From Pacificoceanicola sp049803835 (GTDB taxonomy: Bacteria > Pseudomonadota > Alphaproteobacteria > Rhodobacterales > Rhodobacteraceae), in assembly GCF_049803835.1 (NCBI RefSeq), contig NZ_JBNAGK010000004.1, positions 1 to 64,000 on the forward strand: a stretch of 64,000 nt of DNA, written 5' to 3'. Numbering within the stretch: position 1 is the stretch's first letter; every line of letters begins with the position of its first letter. The translations under genes were made by a program, and so were the position numbers. This document shows, in pieces, positions 51,122-59,640 of this stretch. A model generated the notes under the pieces. That model saw only the letters and a list, made by a program, of their open reading frames with translations, did not search any database and was not told where the DNA came from.

Positions 51122-52351
51122 ATGACCAGACCCTTCGCCCTTCTCACCCTGCTCCTGCTCGGCCCCGCCTCCGGCGCCTACGCGCAGGTGCTAGAAGCCA
51201 GCTCCGACGCCACCATCCGCAACCGGCTCTGCCTCGGCGGCTCATGCGCCGACGACCCTTCGCCGAATTTCGTGGCCGATGTCGACGGCACCGGACTCGA
51301 ACTGCGCGATTTTCGCGGCCGGATCGACTATATCGACGCGTCGACCAGCAGCTTTCCTAACACGAACTGGGGAATCGAGTTCAATGAACCCAGTCTCAGC
51401 ATCGCCGGCGGCGGCCTCGAGTATTTCGCCATCTCGGACGAAAGCGCCGGGACGGTGCCGTTCCTGATCCGGGGCGGCGCGCCGACCAATGCCTTCTACC
51501 TGGCCGCCAACGGCGATCTGGGCCTGGGCACCTCCTTGCCGCAGAAGAACTTGCACATCGTCGAAGCCGGGGAGGCAGCCATCCGGTTTCAGGACACCGG
51601 CGGCGTGCCCTATACTTGGGATCTGCGCGGCAACGAGGGGGGGTTCTACATCTATGACGTGACGCAGAGCACCATCCCCTTCGAGGTCCGCGGGAACGTG
51701 CCAACCCGCTCTTTCGTGCTTGAAGAAAACACCGGAAACCTGGGTCTCGGCCTGCCCTCGCCCGTCGCGCCGCTGCACATCCAGCGCGATGACGGCAGCG
51801 CATCGGTGGTCGTGGAAAACACCGCCGCCAGCCCCGCCGCCCCGCGCGAGATGTTCAAGATGTCGAACAACGGCGGCTCCTACTTCACCCTCGCCAACAC
51901 GGCGAGCGGCAAGGACTGGTACTTCGTCCACGAGAACGCCGCGGCGGGGCGGTTCTTCGTCAACCATTCCAGTGGCGGGCGGCAGATGGCGCTGGACCCG
52001 GCGGGGAACATGACCATCGAAGGCCAGCTCTTCACCGCCGGAAGCTGTTCGGCGGGCTGTGACCGGGTGTTCGACGCGGACTACCCGCTGCCGACGATTG
52101 CTGAGCAGGCGGCGATGATACGGGAGATGAAACATCTACCGAACGTCGGACCGACCCCGGAGGATGGGCCGTTCAACCTGACCGCCATGACCGGCGGGAT
52201 GCTCAATGAACTGGAAAAGGCGCATCTTTATATCGAGCAGTTGCACGGCGCGTTGCAGGCGCAAGGCGAAGACCTGGCTGAACAGAAGCGTCTGAACGCG
52301 GCGCTCCTGGAGCGCATCAACCGGATCGAGGCGGCGCTGAGTCTGCAATAG
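51122..52351 (+). CDS. Array gene 7: secreted tail-fibre-like protein
   Basis: 409 residues. Signal peptide MTRPFALLTLLLLGPASGAYA; the MTRPF start is shared with gene 4. RNRLCLGGSC (C37/C42). DW-like segment SFPNTNWGIEFNEPSLS. Repeats GDLGLGTSLPQKNLHI and GNLGLGLPSPVAPLHI with YTWDLRGNEGGFYIYD between. The conserved block (REMFKMSNNGG) is shared with gene 8, with about 130 bp identical in DNA from CTTCGTCCACGAG onward. The ATG follows GGAGGATACC. A candidate promoter is TTGCCG-N16-TACACT in the 130-bp gap upstream. Confidence 0.85.
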   Translation: MTRPFALLTLLLLGPASGAYAQVLEASSDATIRNRLCLGGSCADDPSPNFVADVDGTGLELRDFRGRIDYIDASTSSFPNTNWGIEFNEPSLSIAGGGLEYFAISDESAGTVPFLIRGGAPTNAFYLAANGDLGLGTSLPQKNLHIVEAGEAAIRFQDTGGVPYTWDLRGNEGGFYIYDVTQSTIPFEVRGNVPTRSFVLEENTGNLGLGLPSPVAPLHIQRDDGSASVVVENTAASPAAPREMFKMSNNGGSYFTLANTASGKDWYFVHENAAAGRFFVNHSSGGRQMALDPAGNMTIEGQLFTAGSCSAGCDRVFDADYPLPTIAEQAAMIREMKHLPNVGPTPEDGPFNLTAMTGGMLNELEKAHLYIEQLHGALQAQGEDLAEQKRLNAALLERINRIEAALSLQ

Positions 52352-52496
52352 CCCGAAGCGGTCGTGCGCGGCGGGTCGGGGCGGCTGGCCATCCGTGGAC
52401 CCGCCGACACTGTCCGGGAGATGGACCGCTTGACCATTTCCGGCTACGCTTTGCGCGCTTCATCCAGATTTTTTCAGTCCAGACGAGAGACATGCC

Positions 52497-53784
52497 ATGC
52501 AATTTCCGACAGCCTCCGCCACAGCCCTGACCTGCCTTTTCACCGGCCTCCTGTCTCCGGCACTGGCGCAGGATATCAGCGGCGCCAACCTGACCCTGAC
52601 GGGCAAGATCACGCAGAACGGGACGAGCACGAATTACTTCGAAGGCAGCTATTCGTCCTTCAATGGCTCCATGTGCGTGGGCAACAGCTGCCTTACAACC
52701 GAGGCCAACGGACTCGGCAACCCGGCCATCAAGCTGAAGTGGTCCGAGCCGCAGATCATCATGGACGATACCAGCAGCGCCACCTTCAACGACCGCGACT
52801 GGCGGATCGGGCCGGCGCGCAGCGGCTCGGCGCGCGTCTTCATGATCATGGACGAAGGCACCGATTGGGAAAACTCCGACGAAGTCATCCCGTTCAGCAT
52901 CGTCGGCGGAGCGCCGGCGAATTCCTTCTGGCTCGACAGCCAGGGCAGGCTTGGCCTAGGCACCTCCATTCCGCAGAACCGGATACACATGGTCGCCGCC
53001 GACAGCCCCGGTATCCTGTTCGACCAGGTCGGCTCCAACGGGAACCAGCGCTGGACGCTGTCCGGAAACGAAGAGGCCTTCTATCTCGGCAATGCGGATA
53101 CGCTGGATTACCCCCTGATCGTCGATGTCGCCGCGCCCGATGGAGCACTGCTCGTCGACGGCAGCGGCAACATCGGCGCGGGTGTCAGCGTCCCCCTCGC
53201 CCCCTTGCACGTCAGCCGCACGAATGGCACCGCTCGTGTTCTCGTGGAAAACACTGCCGCAAGCCCCGCTGCCCCGCGCGAGATGTTCAAGATGTCGAAC
53301 AACGGCGGCAGCTATTTCACCCTCGCACTTCGTCCACGAGAACGCCGCGGCGGGGCGGTTCTTCGTCAACCATTCCAGTGGCGGGCGGCAGATGGCGCTG
53401 GACCCGGCGGGGAACATGACCATCGAAGGCCAGCTCTTCACCGCCGGAAGCTGCTCGGCGGGCTGTGACCGGGTGTTCGACGAGGACTACCCGCTGCCGA
53501 GCATTGCGGAACAGGCGGCGCTGATGAAGACGCTCAAGCACCTGCCGAATGTCGGTCCGACGCCGGAGGATGGGCCGTTCAACCTGACCGCCATGACCGG
53601 CGGGATGCTCAATGAACTGGAGAAGGCGCACCTTTATATCGGTCAGCTGCATGAGGAAAACGCTGCGCAGGCGCAGGCGCTGGCCAGTTTGAGCGCCGAA
53701 GCGCGGGACGCGAAGACCGAGAACGCCGCCCTCGCCGCCCGGCTGGCGAAGCTCGAAGCGCTGGTCGAGAGCCTCACGCAGTAA
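52497..53784 (+). pseudogene. Array gene 8: tail-fibre-like gene broken by a 26-bp deletion
   Basis: Signal peptide MQFPTASATALTCLFTGLLSPALAQ, an insert of about 18 residues not seen in other copies, then C60/C65 in MCVGNSC. Repeats GRLGLGTSIPQNRIHM and GNIGAGVSVPLAPLHV. After SYFTLA (junction at about 53326/53327) 26 bp present in gene 7 are missing, and the frame shifts: the plus-zero frame runs out of register to 53468, while the correct C-terminus (FVHENAAAGRFFVNHSSGG through the coiled coil) continues in the next frame to 53784. Restoring 26 bp would give 437 residues. Either a real inactivating mutation, a recombination scar, or an assembly error in near-identical repeats. Confidence 0.8.
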
Positions 53785-53787
53785 AAC

Positions 53788-53819
53788 AAAACGCCCGGCG
53801 GTCTCCCGCCGGGCGTTTT
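53788..53819. terminator. Bidirectional intrinsic terminator
   Basis: AAAACGCCCGGCGG-tctc-CCGCCGGGCGTTTT: a perfect 14-bp stem with an A-run on one side and a T-run on the other. It ends both the array and the convergent yebC gene. Confidence 0.92.
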
Positions 53820-53841
53820 ACATCGCATCATGCTTCCGAAC

Positions 53842-54591
53842 TCAGGCGGCGTCGAACTGTTCCATGACGGCGTCGGAGGCCTCGAAGTTGGTCGTCACGC
53901 GCTGCACGTCGTCGTCGTCTTCCAGCGCGTCCACCAGCTTCATCAGCCCTTGCAGACCTTCGAGGTCGAGTTCCGTCGTGGTGGTCGGCTTCCAGATCAG
54001 CTTGGTGCTCTCGCTTTCGCCAAGGGCCGCCTCCAGCGCCGAGGAGACCTCGCCGAGGTCGGTATCGGCGCAGTAGACCACGTGGCCCTCTTCGGACGAT
54101 TCCACATCCTCCGCCCCGGCCTCGATCGCCGCCATCATGACGGTGTCGGCATCGCCCACGGAAGCCGGATAGATGATCTCGCCCTTGCGCTCGAACATGA
54201 AGCCGACGGAGCCGGTCTCGCCGAGGTTACCGCCGTTCTTGGTGAAGGTGGAGCGCACGTTGGACGCGGTGCGGTTGCGGTTGTCGGTCATCGCCTCGAC
54301 GATCACCGCGACGCCGTTCGGGCCATAGCCCTCGTAGCGGATTTCCTCGTAATCCTCGCCCTCACCGCCGACGGCCTTCTTGATGGCGCGTTCGATGTTG
54401 TCCTTCGGCATGGACTGGCCGCGTGCTTCCTTCACCGCGAGGCGCAGGCGCGGGTTCTTGTCCGGATCGGGATCGCCCATCTTCGCAGCGATGGTGATCT
54501 CCTTGGAAAGCTTGGAGAACAGCTTGGCCCGCAGTTTGTCCTGACGGCCCTTGCGGTGCTGGATGTTTGCCCATTTACTGTGGCCGGCCAT
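53842..54591 (-). CDS. YebC/PmpR family protein
   Basis: 249 residues. The N-terminus MAGHSKWANIQHRKGRQD is diagnostic, followed by PKDNIERAIKKAVG, EGYGPNGVAVIVEAMTDNRNRT and VRSTFTKNGGNLG. Members act as DNA-binding regulators in some species and more recently as translation factors that relieve ribosome stalling at proline-rich stretches. Monocistronic; it ends at the bidirectional terminator next to the array. Confidence 0.95.
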   Translation of the reverse strand: MAGHSKWANIQHRKGRQDKLRAKLFSKLSKEITIAAKMGDPDPDKNPRLRLAVKEARGQSMPKDNIERAIKKAVGGEGEDYEEIRYEGYGPNGVAVIVEAMTDNRNRTASNVRSTFTKNGGNLGETGSVGFMFERKGEIIYPASVGDADTVMMAAIEAGAEDVESSEEGHVVYCADTDLGEVSSALEAALGESESTKLIWKPTTTTELDLEGLQGLMKLVDALEDDDDVQRVTTNFEASDAVMEQFDAA

Positions 54592-54711
54592 GGTGAATGC
54601 CTCTTCTCGGGTGGTCTCGGTGTGGAAAAATCTGCGTCTCTATAGGTCATGCGGGGGGCGTTTGCCAAGGGTGGGCTTGGCTTTCGTCGCGCGCATGCCT
54701 AAGCCTTGGCC

Positions 54712-55446
54712 ATGGCCCGTTTCCTCCTCCTCCAGCTGCGTCCCGAACCCGAGGCCAGCGATGATGAATACCGCGCGATCCTTGCCAAGGGCGGGCTGCG
54801 CGAGGCCGAGGTGCATCGTCTCCGGCTCGATTGCGAGGACCTGCCAGACGGGCTCTCGCCGCTGGATTACGCGGGGGTGATCGTCGGTGGCGGTCCAGGC
54901 TGTGTGTCCGACGCGCCGCGGGACAAGACGCCGGTTGAGGCAAGGATCGAGGCGGCGTGCCTGTCGCTGATGCCCGCGATCACGGCGCATGACGTTCCGT
55001 TCATGGGCTGTTGCTACGGCATCGGCATTCTGGGCCACCACCTCGGGGCGGAGGTGTCCAAGGCCCGGTTCGGCGAGCCGGTCGGCCCATCGACCTGCGT
55101 CAAGACGGAGGCCGGTTTGGCCGATCTGCTGCTGGCGGGCCTTCCGGAGCGCTTCGACGCCTTCGTCGGCCACAAGGAGGCGCTGCAAGTCCTGCCGGAA
55201 GGCGCGGTGCACCTGCTGTCGTCGGAGGCCTGCCCGTTCCAGATGATCCGCCACGGCGAGAACGTCTATGCCACGCAGTTCCATCCGGAAGCGGACGCGG
55301 CGGGGTTCGAAACGCGCATCCGGATCTACAAGGACAAAGGCTATTTTCCGCCGGAAACCGCAGACGACCTGATCGCCATGTGCCGCGCCGCGGATGTGAC
55401 CTGGCCCGCGCGGATCCTCGAAGGCTTCGTTCAGCGGTATCGGTGA
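54712..55446 (+). CDS. Class I glutamine amidotransferase (GMP synthase-like)
   Basis: 244 residues, a free-standing GATase domain. Triad: C101 in MGCCYGIG, H191 and E193 in TQFHPEAD; the oxyanion part is in VIVGGGPGCVSD. Such stand-alone GuaA-like domains hydrolyse glutamine or gamma-glutamyl compounds; no partner synthetase is adjacent, so the substrate is open. The ATG at 54712 is used rather than the in-frame TTG at 54706. Divergent from yebC. Confidence 0.85.
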   Translation: MARFLLLQLRPEPEASDDEYRAILAKGGLREAEVHRLRLDCEDLPDGLSPLDYAGVIVGGGPGCVSDAPRDKTPVEARIEAACLSLMPAITAHDVPFMGCCYGIGILGHHLGAEVSKARFGEPVGPSTCVKTEAGLADLLLAGLPERFDAFVGHKEALQVLPEGAVHLLSSEACPFQMIRHGENVYATQFHPEADAAGFETRIRIYKDKGYFPPETADDLIAMCRAADVTWPARILEGFVQRYR

Positions 55447-55456
55447 GGACAGGCCC

Positions 55457-55499
55457 GGAAACTTGCAAAGTTTCCGATCCGATTTCTTTTCAAGAAATC
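55457..55499. terminator. Two tandem hairpins between convergent genes
   Basis: GGAAACTT-gca-AAGTTTCC (55457-55475) and GATTTCTT-ttc-AAGAAATC (55481-55499), both perfect 8-bp stems, fill most of the 62-bp gap between convergent stops. There is no clear T-run, but the position argues for 3'-end structure. Confidence 0.5.
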
Positions 55500-55508
55500 G
55501 CTCCCGCC

Positions 55509-56927
55509 TCACCGCTCGCGCAGCACCGCCCCGGGGTTCATGATGCCGCAAGGATCGAGCGCATCCTTGATCGCCCGCATCGCCCACAGTTTCGCCGGAT
55601 CGCCGTAGCGCTCCAGGTCGCCGACCTTGTGCCGCCCGATGCCATGCTCCGCACTGACCGAGCCGCCGCGCGCGTCCGCAAGATCGTGCACCAGCGCCGT
55701 CACCTCCGCGCTGCGCCCTTTCAACGCCGCCTTCGCCACGCCCGCGGGCGGGAAGACGTTGAAATGCAGGTTGCCGTCACCCAGGTGGCCAAAGCAGTTG
55801 ATCCGCCAGTCGCCGATTTGCCCCAAGACTTGTGTTGCCTCCGCGATGAACCCCGCAACCTCCGACAGGGGCAGGGAAATATCGTGGCTCGCCACCGCGC
55901 CGATGCGCTTGTTCGCCTCCGGAAAATGCTCGCGCAGGTTCCAGAAGTCCTGCCCCTGTTGCAGCGATTGCGCGATCAGCCCGTCCGTCACCAGCCCGGC
56001 CTCGAACCCCGCTTCGAACAGCCCTTCCAGAGCGGCTTGCGGGTCCTGCCCGGCGGAGAAGCCCAGTTCGATCAGCACGCACCACTCCGGCGCGTCCTCC
56101 CAAGGCAAGCGAATCTCCGGCAGCGTCTCGCGCAGGAAGTCGAAGCCGGTCCGGTGCATCAGTTCGAACGCGCTCACCCCCTCGCCGATCCGGTCCTGTG
56201 CCATCGACAGCAGCGACAGCGCCGCCGCCGGCCCCGGGACTGTGAGCAGCGCGGTGCCGATCTCTGCCGGTCTCGGAGAGAGCTTCAGCGAGGCCGCCGT
56301 GATCACCCCGAGCGTGCCCTCCGCGCCGATCAGCAGATGCCGCAGGTCATAGCCGGTATTGTCCTTCCGGAGCCGTTTCAGCCCGTGGAAGACCTGCCCG
56401 TCCGGCAGCACCGCCTCCACCCCGAGCACCAGATCGCGCGTGTTGCCGTAGCGCAGCACGTTCACGCCGCCGGCGTTGGTCGAAAGCAGACCGCCAATCC
56501 GGGCCGAGCCTTCGGAGGCGAGCGACAGGGGAAACAGCTTGCCCGCGCCGTCCGCCGCGACCTGCACATCCGCAAGGATGCAGCCCGCCTCCGCCACCAG
56601 CACGCTCTCCTCCGGATAGACCGCCCTGACCGCGTTCAGCCGCTCCAGCGACAGCAACAGGGGCACAGCCGTCTCGCGCGGGATCTGCCCGCCGACGAGA
56701 CCCGTGCCGCCGCTGTAGGGCACAAGCCCGACCCGCGCCGCCGCGCAGGCCTTCACGATGCGGGCCACCTCATCGACCGTGCGCGGCAGGGCGACATGGG
56801 TGGCATTGCTGCCCCAGCGCCCGCGTGGGTCTTCGAGATAGCGCGCCTCCGCAGGCCGTAGCATGCCCTCGGGCAACTCTGCGGCAAGCGTGTCGAGGAA
56901 AGCGGTGTCGGCGGGATTGAGGGGCAT
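55509..56927 (-). CDS. FAD-binding oxidoreductase (GlcD/D-lactate dehydrogenase type)
   Basis: 472 residues. The PCMH-type FAD domain has GLVPYSGGTGLVGGQIP, GSARIGGLLSTNAGGVNVLRYGNTRDLVLGVEAVLPDG and GTLGVITAASLKL; the C-terminal cap contains NCFGHLGDGNLHFNVFPP and ends with GSVSAEHGIGRHK. Family substrates are 2-hydroxy acids (D-lactate, glycolate, D-2-hydroxyglutarate). No GlcE or GlcF subunit is adjacent, which favours a single-chain dehydrogenase. Confidence 0.92.
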   Translation of the reverse strand: MPLNPADTAFLDTLAAELPEGMLRPAEARYLEDPRGRWGSNATHVALPRTVDEVARIVKACAAARVGLVPYSGGTGLVGGQIPRETAVPLLLSLERLNAVRAVYPEESVLVAEAGCILADVQVAADGAGKLFPLSLASEGSARIGGLLSTNAGGVNVLRYGNTRDLVLGVEAVLPDGQVFHGLKRLRKDNTGYDLRHLLIGAEGTLGVITAASLKLSPRPAEIGTALLTVPGPAAALSLLSMAQDRIGEGVSAFELMHRTGFDFLRETLPEIRLPWEDAPEWCVLIELGFSAGQDPQAALEGLFEAGFEAGLVTDGLIAQSLQQGQDFWNLREHFPEANKRIGAVASHDISLPLSEVAGFIAEATQVLGQIGDWRINCFGHLGDGNLHFNVFPPAGVAKAALKGRSAEVTALVHDLADARGGSVSAEHGIGRHKVGDLERYGDPAKLWAMRAIKDALDPCGIMNPGAVLRER

Positions 56928-57035
56928 GTCGGGTTCGCGGGCAGTCTCTGGAGAAACACGGCCCCGGACCTGATCCGGGGCCTCGGGGTCATCGAGGCAG
57001 GAGGTCCCGGGTCAGACCCGAGACGATGTCGCGCG

Positions 57036-58163
57036 TTACAGCACCGCGTCTACCACACGCTTGAGACGCGATACGGTTCCGTCCACGTCATAAAGCTTGT
57101 CCAACCCGAACAGCCCGATCCGGAAGGTCGAAAAGCCCTCCGGCTCGTCACATTGCAAGGGCACGCCCGCGGCGATCTGCATGTCCCGCGCGGCAAAGGC
57201 CCGGCCGGACTGCACCTCGGGATCGCTGGTGTAGCTCACCACCACCCCCGGTGCGCCATAGCCATCGGCGGCCACCGAGCGCACGCCCTTGGCCGCGAAC
57301 ATCGCCCGCACCTTCTCGCCCAACTCCCATTGCGCCGACTTCAGCCGGGCGAAACCATAGGCCTTCGTCTCCGCCATGGCATCGCGGAACATCTTGAGGC
57401 CATCGGTCGGCATGGTCGCATGGTAGGCATGACCGCCACCTTCGTAGGCGGCCATGATCTGCTGCCACTTCTTCAAATCCACCGCGAAACTGTCGGAGGT
57501 GGTCTCCGCCAGACGCGCCATGCCGCGCTCGGAGAGCATCACCAGCCCGGCGCAGGGGGTGGAGGACCAGCCCTTCTGCGGCGCGGAGATCAGCACGTCC
57601 ACGCCCGTCGCCCGCATGTCGACCCAGATGCAGCCCGAGGCGATGCAGTCGAGTACCATCAACGCGCCCACGCCATGCGCCGCCGCCGCCATCCGCGTGA
57701 TGTAGTCGTCCGGCAGGATCACCCCGGCGGAGGTTTCCACATGCGGGGCAAAGACCACCGCTGGCCTGATCTCCGCGATCTTCGCCTCGACCTCCTCGAT
57801 CGGACAGGGCGCAAACGGCGCGTCCTTGGCGTTGCCGGTCTGCCGCGCCTTCATCACCGTCGCCGAGGCAGTCAGCCCGCCGGTCTCGACGATCTGGCTC
57901 CAGCGGTAGGAGAACCAGCCGTTGCGCACGACAAGCACGTCCTGGCCCTTGGCGAACTGCCGCGCCACCGCCTCCATGGCATAGGTCCCGCCGCCGGGCA
58001 CCAGCGCCACGCCATCCGCGTGGTAGACTTCACGCAGCATGGCGGAGATGTCCCGCATCACCTGCTGGAAGTCCTTCGACATGTGATTGAGCGAGCGGTC
58101 GGTGAAGACCACGGAAAATTCGTCCATCCCTGACGGATCGACCGTTTCAAGCAAGGCACCCAT
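57036..58163 (-). CDS. Class V PLP-dependent aminotransferase
   Basis: 375 residues of the alanine-glyoxylate/serine-glyoxylate aminotransferase group. The PLP lysine is K197 in ISAPQKGWS, the PLP-binding Asp lies in ALMVLDCIASGC, and the Gly loop is VPGGGTYAMEAVARQF. Substrate not settled; photorespiration-like or 2-aminoethylphosphonate-type roles are possible. The ATG at 58163 follows TTGGGAGGATGCC. It lies 109 bp upstream of the FAD oxidase on the same strand; both could handle 2-oxo or hydroxy acids, an inference from adjacency. Confidence 0.88.
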   Translation of the reverse strand: MGALLETVDPSGMDEFSVVFTDRSLNHMSKDFQQVMRDISAMLREVYHADGVALVPGGGTYAMEAVARQFAKGQDVLVVRNGWFSYRWSQIVETGGLTASATVMKARQTGNAKDAPFAPCPIEEVEAKIAEIRPAVVFAPHVETSAGVILPDDYITRMAAAAHGVGALMVLDCIASGCIWVDMRATGVDVLISAPQKGWSSTPCAGLVMLSERGMARLAETTSDSFAVDLKKWQQIMAAYEGGGHAYHATMPTDGLKMFRDAMAETKAYGFARLKSAQWELGEKVRAMFAAKGVRSVAADGYGAPGVVVSYTSDPEVQSGRAFAARDMQIAAGVPLQCDEPEGFSTFRIGLFGLDKLYDVDGTVSRLKRVVDAVL

Positions 58164-58313
58164 GGCATCCTCCCAAATTGCGGCTTTGCCAAAGGGGTAG
58201 CGCAGGGCGGCGGGGCGGGTACAGGGCGAAATGCGGAATTTCCGGCACCGGCAAGGAAATCTCAACCCCGATGCGTCACAGTGGGTGCCGGATGTGACGA
58301 CAATGAGGGCAGA

Positions 58314-59084
58314 ATGCCTGTGGTGTACCGCGCGGCGCTGGCCGCCTTGATGAGTATTCTGGTGTTTGCGGGCCTGCCGCGCGGGAGCCATGCCGAGGCC
58401 GCCACAGTCTTCCTGCAAGGTGGTGGTGCGCGAGCGCTGGTCGACCTGTCTCCGCGGCAGAAGGACAGCGGCGACACCCGCGCTGCCAGCCTGTTCACCG
58501 GCCAGAGCGGCGGCAGCCTCTTTGCCCCCCTGCCCCCGAGGGACCGGACCCCGACGCAGCGCAGCTTTGCCCCCGCCCGCTTCGACGCGCCCCTGATCGG
58601 CGGCACCCAGGCGGAGCGCCTGCGCCACCTGATCGCCAAGGCGGAGGCCGGGCCGATGGGCTACGACGCGGTGGTCTGGTCGGCGAAGATCAAGACGCCG
58701 AAGCGGCCCACGGCGATGACCGTTCAGGAAATCTACGACTGGATCAAGGCGACCCCGGGCCAGCACCACGCCATTGGCCGCTACCAGTTCATTCCGGCGA
58801 CGCTGCGGCGGCTGGTGAACACGCTCGGGGTCGATCCGCGCACGCGCTTTTCGCCGCAGCTGCAGGACCGGCTCGCGGATCAATTGCTGGCGGAGGCGGG
58901 CTTCGAGAGCCTCGTCGCCGGGCGGCTCGGGCGGCGGGACTTCATGAACAATATCGCGAAGATCTGGGCAGGGCTGCCGAATTCCTCCGGCAAGTCGCAT
59001 TACAGCGGCGTCGCGGGGAATGCGGCAACCATGAGCTGGGCGCGGTTCGAGCGGGAGATGAAGGCGATTTTCCCGGGGGCATGA
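58314..59084 (+). CDS. Exported GH104-like muramidase/lysozyme-fold protein
   Basis: 256 residues. Signal peptide to about residue 28 (SHA), then a 60-residue low-complexity linker and a lysozyme-like domain: LRHLIAKAEAGPMGYDAVVW with candidate catalytic E111, MTVQEIYDWIKATPGQHHAIGRYQFIPATL, FSPQLQDRLADQLLAEAGF and NIAKIWAGLPNSSGKSHYSG. The order matches lambda R/GH104 transglycosylases. With a signal peptide and no holin or phage genes nearby, a housekeeping or secreted wall enzyme is more likely than prophage remains. Confidence 0.75.
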   Translation: MPVVYRAALAALMSILVFAGLPRGSHAEAATVFLQGGGARALVDLSPRQKDSGDTRAASLFTGQSGGSLFAPLPPRDRTPTQRSFAPARFDAPLIGGTQAERLRHLIAKAEAGPMGYDAVVWSAKIKTPKRPTAMTVQEIYDWIKATPGQHHAIGRYQFIPATLRRLVNTLGVDPRTRFSPQLQDRLADQLLAEAGFESLVAGRLGRRDFMNNIAKIWAGLPNSSGKSHYSGVAGNAATMSWARFEREMKAIFPGA

Positions 59085-59184
59085 GCGCCGTGCGATCTGG
59101 CAAGGATGGCTTCACCGAAATTGCCAAAAGATTAACAAGCCATTGATACGGAACGAAAACCTTACCCACGGGTAAGATCACGCC

Positions 59185-59640
59185 TCAGACCGGCCCCGCC
59201 AGCCGCTCCTCGCTCAGAAGCACGTTAGCGTCCAGATTGCCGACACCCGGCAGCGTCATGATCCGCCGCCGCAGCACCCGCTCGAAATCGGAAATGTCCC
59301 GCGCGACGACCCGCAGCCGGTAGTCATAGGCGCCAAGCACATGCTCCACCGTCTGCACCTCCGGGATCGCCGTCACCGCGCGCTCGAAGTCGTCCAGCGA
59401 AACACGCCCCTTCGCCGCCAGCTTCACGCCGAGGAAGACCGTCACGCCAAACCCCAGCGCCGCCGCGTCCACATCGAGCCGGGCTGTGCGGAACACCCCA
59501 GCCTCGCGCAGCCGCTTGATGCGCCGCCAGCAGGCCGGTTGCGACAGGCCCAACGCCCGCCCCAAGGCGCCAGCGCTCGCCGTGGCATCCTGCGCCAGCG
59601 CTCGCACCAAGGCGCGGTCGATGTCGTCGAGGGAAATCAC
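59185..59640 (-). CDS. Lrp/AsnC family regulator (second of pair)
   Basis: 151 residues: N-terminal helix-turn-helix (DDIDRALVRALAQDATASAGALGRALGLSQPACWRRIKRLREAG) and a C-terminal RAM/ligand domain (VFLGVKLAAKG, EHVLGAYDYRLRVVARDISDFERVLRRRI). Amino-acid-responsive transcription factor. The start overlaps the stop of the preceding Lrp gene (59637-59640). Confidence 0.93.
   Translation of the reverse strand: MISLDDIDRALVRALAQDATASAGALGRALGLSQPACWRRIKRLREAGVFRTARLDVDAAALGFGVTVFLGVKLAAKGRVSLDDFERAVTAIPEVQTVEHVLGAYDYRLRVVARDISDFERVLRRRIMTLPGVGNLDANVLLSEERLAGPV

Larger units (their letters stand above)
42769..53784 (+). repeat. Tandem array of eight paralogous fibre-like genes
   Basis: Eight genes in one direction share a layout: signal peptide, C-x4-C pair, two G-x-I-G-x-G-T-x2-P-x3-L-H-V repeats, a conserved REMFxMxNxGGSYFTLAN block, the chaperone-like KHLPNVGPTP...TGGMLNELEKAHLYI segment and a coiled coil. 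Gaps of roughly 80-340 bp each carry separate leader sequence. Conserved 3' blocks lie near 43457-43900, 44790-45220, 46355-46790, 47622-48050, 49117-49560, 50455-50890, 51812-52240 and 53245-53650. Confidence 0.9.

Noticed and set aside
53321..53335. Programmed frameshifting in array gene 8
   Set aside because: There is no slippery heptamer; direct comparison with gene 7 shows a simple 26-bp deletion.
42769..53784. A prophage tail module or S74 autoprotease family
   Set aside because: There are no capsid, tail, lysis or integrase genes nearby, each protein has a Sec signal peptide, and the SDxRxK cleavage motif is missing.
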